From NCBI GenBank assembly GCA_021821055.1, contig JAKACX010000014.1, forward strand, positions 1-49,438: a stretch of 49,438 nucleotides of DNA. Direction: 5' to 3'. The position numbers and the translations under genes were made by a program. This DNA comes from Bacillota bacterium (GTDB lineage Bacteria > Bacillota > Bacilli > Alicyclobacillales > SLC66). Under the pieces are notes generated by a model. It was not told where the DNA came from. It saw only the letters and a list, made by a program, of their open reading frames with translations, and searched no databases. Positions 43,577 to 49,438 of this stretch are shown piece by piece (position 1 is the first letter of the stretch; each line of letters opens with the position of its first letter).

Positions 43577-44389
43577 ATGGGAAAGTGGGGAATCACGGCC
43601 CTGCGCGCAGTGATCGCCGTGCTCTTCGTTGCGCCCGTGTACTGGGTGCTGGTGATCGCGACGGGGGTCCGCGGCGCGGCCTACAGCCTGCCGCCGGTGT
43701 TCCTGCCCGCCTTTCACTTTCACGCCATCTGGGTGGTGTTGACGCAGACACACTGGCTGCGCTACGTCGCCAACAGCGTGTTCATCACCTCGGTCACGAT
43801 CGTCTGCGTCCTGATCAGCAGCGCTCTGGCCGGGTACGCGCTGGCCGAGGTGCGCATGCCGGGGAAGCAACTGGTCTTCTATCTCATTCTCGGCGTCATG
43901 ATGTTGCCCGCCCAGGCCCTGCTGGTGCCGCAGTACGTCGTGCTGTTCCATCTGCACCTGCTGAACAACTACGCCGGCCTCATCGTGCCGTTTGTCGCGA
44001 ATACGTCGGGGATCTTCCTGTTCCGGCAGTATTTCATGAAGCTTCCGGCCAGTTACCGCGAGATCGCCCGCATTGAGAATGTGGGCACGTGGACGTACAT
44101 CCGCAGAGTGGCCGTTCCACTCGCGCGGCCGGCCGTTGCGACCGTCACGCTGCTCACCTTCATCTCGTCCTGGAACCAGTTCCAGTGGCCGCTCATCATG
44201 ACAACATCAACTTCTATCGATCCGATCGAATTGGCCTTGACACACTACATGCAGGCCTATCAGGCCAATTGGAGAGAACTGGCGTCGGCCGCCCTGCTGG
44301 CCATTCTTCCCATCATCATCGTCTTCCTGTTCACGCAAAAGTACATCGTCGCCGCCGTCGCGGGCGGCGAGCAGGGCTCCAAGGAGTGA
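43577..44389 (+). CDS. Carbohydrate ABC importer permease (UgpE/MalG type)
   Basis: The 270-residue protein has six predicted helices. It carries the second-permease features AGYALAEVRMPGKQLVFYLILG, MLPAQALLVPQYVV and FLFRQYFMKLPASYREIARIEN (EAA loop), then FISSWNQFQWPLI. In this EAA loop the usual '-AA-(I/L)DGA-' core reads ARIENVGTW, so the conserved Gly is shifted and Asp is missing. It pairs with the upstream MalF-type subunit. Confidence 0.94.
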   Translation: MGKWGITALRAVIAVLFVAPVYWVLVIATGVRGAAYSLPPVFLPAFHFHAIWVVLTQTHWLRYVANSVFITSVTIVCVLISSALAGYALAEVRMPGKQLVFYLILGVMMLPAQALLVPQYVVLFHLHLLNNYAGLIVPFVANTSGIFLFRQYFMKLPASYREIARIENVGTWTYIRRVAVPLARPAVATVTLLTFISSWNQFQWPLIMTTSTSIDPIELALTHYMQAYQANWRELASAALLAILPIIIVFLFTQKYIVAAVAGGEQGSKE

Positions 44390-44539
44390 CCGAGCCTGTA
44401 AGAGTTCCCGAACAAGTCTTGTCCAGCGGCACGCGAACCATTCTCCCGGGAGGTGATGCAGGCTGTCCGTAACCTCGCACTGAAACGAAATCGACAGAGC
44501 AGGACCAACCAATCATCTGAACCTGGAGGGGAACAATTC

Positions 44540-45838
44540 ATGAAAGCAAAAGTCCTTTGGCCACTCGTGGCCGGTCTGGCTGCGGTGGCGGTTGCGAGCT
44601 ACGCCGCCACAGGGGCGCTCAGCGCACCCTCATCCGCGGCAAAATCGGCCGCGGCGCCCGTGAAACTCTCGCTGTGGGAATCGCATAACGCCGGACCCGT
44701 GCAAAATTCGGAGGTCTATCTGGTCAACTGGTTCAATCGCACACACCCGACCATTCACGTGTCTATTGTCAGTACAAAGGCCAGCACCAAGGCCCTGGCG
44801 GCTCTGGCGGCCGGCAATCCGCCCATGCTGGCCGAGATCAGCCACTACGACGGGTCGTTCCTGAACGCGCACGCTCTGCTGCCGCTCAATCCCTTTCTGA
44901 CGGCGAAAAACGGTCTTGGTCCGCAGCAGTTCTATCCGGCCGTCTGGAACAACGGCGCGGTCGGTGGTCAGCACTATCGTCTCATGGCCGACGTGAAGGT
45001 ATCGCAACTGAGTTACAATGTGAAGATGTTCGCCCAGGCGGGAATCAAGTCGCCACCCGCCACATGGGCACAACTGGCCACGGACCTCGCGCTCATCAAG
45101 AAGAAGTTCCCGTCCGTCATCCCGATGGCGTACAAGGACTCCTCGGCGCATATCCTGCCGCCTTTTATCGCAAACGGCGGTCAGCTCTTCGCGCCGGGCT
45201 CGAAGGGAACGAAGGCGGATTTCCTCTCGCCGGCTGCCACGGCAACCTTTAATTACTTCCGCACGCTGTACAAGAACCACCTGATGATCTTTGCCCACGG
45301 GTCAAATATCCGGGCCGACTTTGGCGCCGGGCACATCGCCGTCGGAGACGGGACATCCGCCGGATACCAGAAGACGCTCGAGGCGGTGCACGGGAGGTTC
45401 CCGGTCGGCGTGTTCGCCTACCCCAACGGATCGACCGGCCACAGCGCCAACATCGCGCAGGGACTCGGCTTTGTCACCATGATCGACCACACCAAGGCTG
45501 AGCAACAGGCCGCGGGGACGTTCATCAAATGGTGGTTCGGACCGGCGCAGCAGGTCTATTGGGCCGAGCACTCCGGGTACCCGCCGGAAACCAAGGCGTC
45601 CGCCGCACGGATGCCGAAGTCGTTTCTCGCGACCCACCCCGGAACAAGGGTGTCGATGACCGAACTGGCGTCAAAATACACGATTCCCCGACCGCTTCCG
45701 GGCAGCTACAAGGAAGTGCAGGCGGTGCTCGACGCGCTGTTTTTCAAGGCGGTCACCGGACAGTTGAGCGTCCACGCGGCGCTGCAGCAACTGCAGCAGC
45801 AGTCTGACGCCTATCTGAGCGGGCACGCGCAACTGTGA
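44540..45838 (+). CDS. Extracellular solute-binding protein of the carbohydrate importer
   Basis: The 432-residue protein is a family 1 binding protein: LSLWESHNAGPVQNSEVYLVNWF near the start, GGQLFAP and the C-terminal LFFKAVTGQLSVHAALQQ region. ATG at 44540 follows GGAGGGG by 8 nt. The signal segment (KVLWPLVAGLAAVAVASYAATG) contains no Cys, so there is no lipobox; binding proteins of Gram-positive bacteria are normally lipoproteins. It may be held by an uncleaved signal anchor or another partner. It is the last transporter gene and is followed 14 bp later by a nitroreductase gene. Confidence 0.92.
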   Translation: MKAKVLWPLVAGLAAVAVASYAATGALSAPSSAAKSAAAPVKLSLWESHNAGPVQNSEVYLVNWFNRTHPTIHVSIVSTKASTKALAALAAGNPPMLAEISHYDGSFLNAHALLPLNPFLTAKNGLGPQQFYPAVWNNGAVGGQHYRLMADVKVSQLSYNVKMFAQAGIKSPPATWAQLATDLALIKKKFPSVIPMAYKDSSAHILPPFIANGGQLFAPGSKGTKADFLSPAATATFNYFRTLYKNHLMIFAHGSNIRADFGAGHIAVGDGTSAGYQKTLEAVHGRFPVGVFAYPNGSTGHSANIAQGLGFVTMIDHTKAEQQAAGTFIKWWFGPAQQVYWAEHSGYPPETKASAARMPKSFLATHPGTRVSMTELASKYTIPRPLPGSYKEVQAVLDALFFKAVTGQLSVHAALQQLQQQSDAYLSGHAQL

Positions 45839-45852
45839 CGGGGAGGTCCACC

Positions 45853-46434
45853 ATGGAAGTCGATGAAGCCATCCGGTCCCGGTCAAGCGTGAAGAAATTC
45901 CTTGACCGGACCGTCTCGCGGGAGTTGATCGAGGAGTGTCTGAACCTGGCCGTCTGGGCGCCGAACCACCGGCTCACCGAACCGTGGCGCTTTTGTGTGG
46001 TGACGGGGAGCGGACGGGAGCGGCTGGCTGACGCCGTCTCCGTCCAGGCGACGCCCGCTGCGCCGCGAACGGCCCAACTGGTGGCGGCGGTCAAGGCGAG
46101 CATCGCCGGGGACACGATCCGCCGCAAGCTCATGAGCGCTCCCGCGGTGATCGTCGTCTACTCGCTTCACGGAAGCGACGAGACCACCACCCAGGAGAAC
46201 CTCGCGGCGACGGCGGCGGCGGTGCAAAACCTGCTGCTTGGCGCGCACCACCTCGGGCTCGCAACCATCTGGCGCACGGCGGACTACTTCTCCGGACACG
46301 GCGTCCGCAGGTTCCTGCAGATTCCGGCCGAAGCCGACTTTGTCGCGGCTGTCTACCTCGGTTACTCAGACCAGCGCGAGACGCCGCGCAAGCGGACGCC
46401 CGCCGCGCAGTGCACCGCCTGGTTTCAGGAGTAA
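45853..46434 (+). CDS. Nitroreductase-family FMN oxidoreductase
   Basis: The 193-residue protein begins MEVDEAIRSRSSVKKFLDRTV with the FMN-phosphate-binding Arg/Ser cluster. WAPNHRLTEPWRFCVV and the later ENLAATAAAVQNLLLGAHHLGLATIWR segments are typical of the nitroreductase fold. ATG at 45853 follows GGGGAGG; an upstream six-residue extension was rejected. It lies at the end of the importer operon. The natural substrate is unknown. Confidence 0.92.
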   Translation: MEVDEAIRSRSSVKKFLDRTVSRELIEECLNLAVWAPNHRLTEPWRFCVVTGSGRERLADAVSVQATPAAPRTAQLVAAVKASIAGDTIRRKLMSAPAVIVVYSLHGSDETTTQENLAATAAAVQNLLLGAHHLGLATIWRTADYFSGHGVRRFLQIPAEADFVAAVYLGYSDQRETPRKRTPAAQCTAWFQE

Positions 46435-46466
46435 GGCGGCCCGCCGTGCAGCGGGCGGAACAACGG

Positions 46467-46553
46467 CAGGTGAACCCTCACAGCAGGTGAGCCTGTCACA
46501 GCTGGTGAACCCGAATAGCAGGCAAAGCCCCTGCAGCAGTAAGCCCGTGAGAG
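46467..46553. repeat. Five degenerate 17/18-bp tandem repeats
   Basis: Units beginning CAGGTGAACC, CAGGTGAGCC, CTGGTGAACC, CAGGCAAAGCC and CAGTAAGCC, most ending in CAG or TAG, follow each other at 17-18 bp steps (46467, 46484, 46502, 46519, 46537). They occupy the gap between convergent genes and show no coding signal. Confidence 0.7.
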
Positions 46554-46584
46554 AACCGGCGACGACGCCGTTTCACACGGGCTT
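46541..46584. terminator. Hairpin terminator between convergent nitroreductase and YihY genes
   Basis: AAGCCCGTG (46541-46549) pairs with CACGGGCTT (46576-46584). An inner GGCG/CGCC pair lies in the loop and a short TTT follows on the plus strand. Its position between two converging genes fits a bidirectional terminator. Confidence 0.6.
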
Positions 46585-46604
46585 TCCGCTCTCCGCCCTC
46601 CCCG

Positions 46605-47510
46605 TCACCGCACCCGCCCGTCGCCGCGCCCGCGCCTCATCCATGGCGCCGCGCTCCCCAGCGCCGGTCCCCCGGCACACCCGCCGCTTCCCTCCGCCGC
46701 CCTGCTCCAGCACACCGCCAGTTCACCGCACAGCAGAATGATGGTGCTCACGATGTAGATCCAGAACAGCAGCAGCAACACGAACGCCAGCGCCCCATAG
46801 ACCAGTTCATACTGCCCGAGATGGCCCAGGTACCATGTGAAGGCCGCCCGGGACAACACGACTCCCAGCGCCGCCGCCGCAGCGCCCACCGCTAGGTAAC
46901 GGTCCTTTAGCGCATGCGAGGGGAGGAAACGGAAGCTGAAGTAGACGACGACAAACACCCACACAGGGAACAGCACGCCCGACGCGGCGCCGAGCAGGCC
47001 GAGCCGGTCCGCCGCGGCCGCGGGCAACCGGAGACCGTCCCCGAACGCCCGCAACACGGTCGGTGCAACGGCCGACGCGACGGCCAGGAGGAGCGACAGG
47101 CCGACCATCGCGAATCCGACGATGTACTGGCGCACAAAGGAACGGCGCGAACGCAGTTCCCAGATGACATCAAGGATCTGCTGAAATGAAACGAACCCGC
47201 CGATCGCCGTCCACAGCAGGCCAAAGAGCGCGACGAGACTCATCTTGCCGCGCAAGGACAGCAGCCGATCCACCGTTTCGCCCACAAGGTTCACCTCGCT
47301 CGGCGCGCTCGGCGCCGCCAGCCCGACGACCGCGGCGGCGAGTCCCTGAATCTGCGTCGGCGGCATGAAATACGTGGCCCCGAACAGAACCAGCAGGAAC
47401 AGCGGCAGCATTGCGGAAAAACCGAAAAAGGCCACCGCGGCGGCCAGCATCCCGACATTGTGGCGAATGACCGCCTGCAACAGTTGTCTTGCGAACACCA
47501 CGAGTTTCAC
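46605..47510 (-). CDS. YihY/BrkB-family inner membrane protein
   Basis: The protein of about 301 residues has six to seven hydrophobic helices and the family signatures NVGMLAAAVAFFGFSAMLPL, FQQILDVIWELRSRRSFVRQ and WYLGHLGQYELVYGAL. The family was once misnamed ribonuclease BN; its function is unclear. The GTG at 47510 is preferred for its nearby GGGGGA; an in-frame GTG at 47549 would add 13 residues. The Gly/Arg-rich C-terminal tail (GCAGGPALGSAAPWMRRGRGDGRVR) lies outside the conserved domain. Confidence 0.9.
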   Translation of the reverse strand: MKLVVFARQLLQAVIRHNVGMLAAAVAFFGFSAMLPLFLLVLFGATYFMPPTQIQGLAAAVVGLAAPSAPSEVNLVGETVDRLLSLRGKMSLVALFGLLWTAIGGFVSFQQILDVIWELRSRRSFVRQYIVGFAMVGLSLLLAVASAVAPTVLRAFGDGLRLPAAAADRLGLLGAASGVLFPVWVFVVVYFSFRFLPSHALKDRYLAVGAAAAALGVVLSRAAFTWYLGHLGQYELVYGALAFVLLLLFWIYIVSTIILLCGELAVCWSRAAEGSGGCAGGPALGSAAPWMRRGRGDGRVR

Positions 47511-47600
47511 GGACCGTCCCCCGCCTGCAAGAGAAGCAGAACTTTCCACGCACAGGGCTACCCTGCATCCTGAGGATATTCTGCCCGGTCCTCTCCTGCA

Positions 47601-48917
47601 TCATCCAACACGCGCACCCTGCAGTACATCGTCCAGGGAATAACAGACGCCCTCCGTGGGCAGCACGCGCGCGACGCCAGCCGGACTGATCTCTTCCGGC
47701 GCCAACGAATGGACCGGCATCACCACGCGCGGGTCAATGTGCTCGATCAGCGCATGGATGTCCGCCCGCGACGCGTGTCCGCTCGACCCCATGCGCACGA
47801 GGCGCGCGCCGAAAGCGGCCAGCCAGTATTGCATATTGGCCCAGTCCGCATCGAACTGTCCGAGCGGGTGTCCATCCGCATGGAGGTAAACCGCGCCGGC
47901 TTCCGGCTGAATGTCGATCCAATCCCTCAGGCGCGCGTACGGGAGTTCCACCGCGAACTGACGCTCCGCCCCGCGCAGGTCTTCCGGCGTCACGACGGGC
48001 AGCCCGCAGCCAGCCGCAAACCGCCGCACATCGTCGTGCCACAGGCCCTCACCGCCCGCGTAGATCGCGCACCCCGAAAGATCCCCGCCGTACTCCGCAT
48101 AGACGTACGCGCTGGGCGCCCCGACCGCGAGCGTCCGCGACGTCTTTAGGCACGCCTCGCGGATCGCGTTCAACCGCTCCGGGTGCCGCGGGTAGTACGT
48201 GAAGTACACGCCAGCCCCGGCCGCAGCCATCACTTCCGCGAACTGCCCCGGAAGCTCCGCCTCCCGCAGAACCTCCGAGTTGTCCTTGCCGAGCGCCCGC
48301 GTCCCTTCTATCCACAGGACGTCCGGCGCAAACGCCTTCGCCTGTTCGGCAAACGCGAGCGTCCTGTCCGCGTGTCTGCCGTGGAGCCGCAGGTCCCCCG
48401 AGTAGGCGAAGCGCCCCGTGGGCGTCTCGATCAGCATGCCCGCAGCCCCGGGAATATCGTGGTCCACAGGAAGCAGGCGAATGTGGAACGGCCCAAAGGT
48501 GAACACGTCGTCATCGTGCGACACCTCATACCGGACCTCGTGACCGACGCCTTCGTGCAACGCGTCGAGCAGCGTGAGCATGCGCTTCGTGTCCGCCGTG
48601 ACCAGCACGGGAATCTCCTGGCGCAGCAGCGGCAGGTGCGCCATGTGGTCGAGGTGCGCGTGACTCACAGCCACCAGGGTCCGCCGCGCGAAGTCGGGCG
48701 CCTCCGCGCCGCCCAGGAACACGCCCGGAATGCGCGGAACAATGCCCATGTACTGCATGTCGGCAATTCCCGCCGCCCGCAGCTTGCGGTCAAACACGGG
48801 CGCGTCGCGGCTCACCGGCCGCCCAAGGTCGAACACGACGCGCCACTTGTCCTCCACCAGCTCGATGATCGTGCCGCCAATCGTGCGGCAGCCGCCGTGA
48901 AATGTCCACGTAGCCAA
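47601..48917 (-). CDS. MBL-fold metallohydrolase, RNase J-like architecture
   Basis: The 438-residue protein has the metallo-beta-lactamase metal motif SHAHLDHM near 84, a His in PVDHDIPGAAG, and the bridging Asp in AYSGDLRLHGRH. C-terminal GSSGHASRADIHALI and VVMPVHS blocks resemble RNase J and other beta-CASP nucleases. This predicts a nuclease-like or related hydrolase in the cytoplasm. The TTG start at 48917 follows AAGGGGTGG by 7 nt. It lies 13 bp after a carbohydrate ABC permease gene, so it is probably co-transcribed with an importer, an unexpected pairing. Activity on RNA is not proven by sequence alone. Confidence 0.88.
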   Translation of the reverse strand: MATWTFHGGCRTIGGTIIELVEDKWRVVFDLGRPVSRDAPVFDRKLRAAGIADMQYMGIVPRIPGVFLGGAEAPDFARRTLVAVSHAHLDHMAHLPLLRQEIPVLVTADTKRMLTLLDALHEGVGHEVRYEVSHDDDVFTFGPFHIRLLPVDHDIPGAAGMLIETPTGRFAYSGDLRLHGRHADRTLAFAEQAKAFAPDVLWIEGTRALGKDNSEVLREAELPGQFAEVMAAAGAGVYFTYYPRHPERLNAIREACLKTSRTLAVGAPSAYVYAEYGGDLSGCAIYAGGEGLWHDDVRRFAAGCGLPVVTPEDLRGAERQFAVELPYARLRDWIDIQPEAGAVYLHADGHPLGQFDADWANMQYWLAAFGARLVRMGSSGHASRADIHALIEHIDPRVVMPVHSLAPEEISPAGVARVLPTEGVCYSLDDVLQGARVG

Positions 48918-48930
48918 CGTTGTCCACCCC

Positions 48931-49437
48931 TTAGCCCTGAATTCCCTCGCCGCGCGACACGCCCCTGATGATGTGCTTTTGCAACAGCAGAAACAGGATG
49001 ATGACCGGCATGGTCGTGAAGATCGCCGCGGCCGACAGACGGCGCCAGTCCACCGAGTTGTTGTCGAGGAAATGGGCCAGCGCCACTTCCACCGGCTGCA
49101 CGTTGTGGCTCTGCGTGACCATCAGGGGCCACATCAGCGAATTCCACGAGCCGATGAAGATATACAGTGCAATGGTGAACAGAATCGGGCGACACAGCGG
49201 CAGCGCGATGGACCACAGGAACCGGAGGTGGCCGCAGCCGTCCATGCGGGCCGCTTCCCAGTAGTCTTTTGGCAGCGACAGAAAGAACTGGCGCAGCAAA
49301 AAGATGCCAAACACCGACACGCCGTAGGGCAGGATCTGGGCCCAATAGGTGTCGAGCAGGTGCATCAGGTTCAGTGTGACAAAATTCGGGATCAACTGAG
49401 TTTCGCCCGGAATCATCATGACCAGCAGGATGGCCGT
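48931..49437 (-). CDS. Carbohydrate ABC importer permease (UgpE type), cut by the window edge
   Basis: Only the C-terminal part lies in the window; the frame stays open to the edge and reads TAILLVMMIPGETQLIPNFV before the ATG at 49419, so the true start is outside. The EAA loop LSLPKDYWEAARMDGCGHLRFLWSIALPL and FIGSWNSLMWPLMVTQ identify a MalG/UgpE-type subunit of a CUT1 importer. It differs from the permease at 43577-44389 and belongs to a second importer operon that also includes the MBL hydrolase. Confidence 0.94.
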   Translation of the reverse strand, partial: TAILLVMMIPGETQLIPNFVTLNLMHLLDTYWAQILPYGVSVFGIFLLRQFFLSLPKDYWEAARMDGCGHLRFLWSIALPLCRPILFTIALYIFIGSWNSLMWPLMVTQSHNVQPVEVALAHFLDNNSVDWRRLSAAAIFTTMPVIILFLLLQKHIIRGVSRGEGIQG

Positions 49438-49438
49438 G

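Overview
The window looks like a chromosome segment from a GC-rich, spore-forming Bacillota (Firmicutes). The signs are strong GGAGG ribosome-binding sites, GTG and TTG starts, an S-layer-type secreted protein, a YjcZ-like spore micropeptide, a BmrC/BmrD-type exporter pair and a Gram-positive type I-B CRISPR locus. An Alicyclobacillaceae-like host is a guess from overall character and was not tested. No rRNA or tRNA gene was recognised.

Positions 1-16011 form one CRISPR-Cas locus on the minus strand. Reading right to left, the order is promoter, cas6, cas8b, cas7, cas5, cas3, cas4, cas1, cas2, a leader, then an array of 60 repeats and 59 spacers. The gene set is complete for subtype I-B. An IS630-family element (4368-6052) sits between cas2 and the leader. 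Its transposase is broken by two frameshifts and by a second, nested insertion of 512 bp (4733-5244). That insertion has TGT...ACA ends, a perfect 5-bp target duplication, phased transposase-site-like repeats and two perfect hairpins.

Positions 16106-20388 hold a same-strand cassette: a predicted coiled-coil protein of unknown function, two P-loop ATPases (one BrxD/DUF2791-like) and an M55 D-aminopeptidase-like protein with a Gly/Asp repeat insertion. Lying next to CRISPR, it is the best candidate here for an undescribed defence-type module. Positions 20389-22900 are a patchwork: an AT-rich membrane-protein gene, a truncated transposase and non-coding DNA with tandem repeats.

From 22904 on the content is mostly ordinary chromosome. 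It includes an ABC-F protein with an unusual structured leader, a YcdB/SLH surface protein, and a divergent HtrA protease and two-component pair separated by an 11-bp-phased direct-repeat array. Next come a CDGSH protein, a heterodimeric ABC exporter, a spore micropeptide, a BNR-repeat secreted protein and a TIGR01777 epimerase. A second two-component system follows, divergent from a carbohydrate ABC importer operon and separated from it by another 11-bp-phased repeat array. The window ends with a nitroreductase, a YihY/BrkB membrane protein, and an MBL-fold hydrolase downstream of a second carbohydrate permease cut by the window edge. The two phased arrays suggest that each OmpR-type regulator controls its own divergent neighbour.
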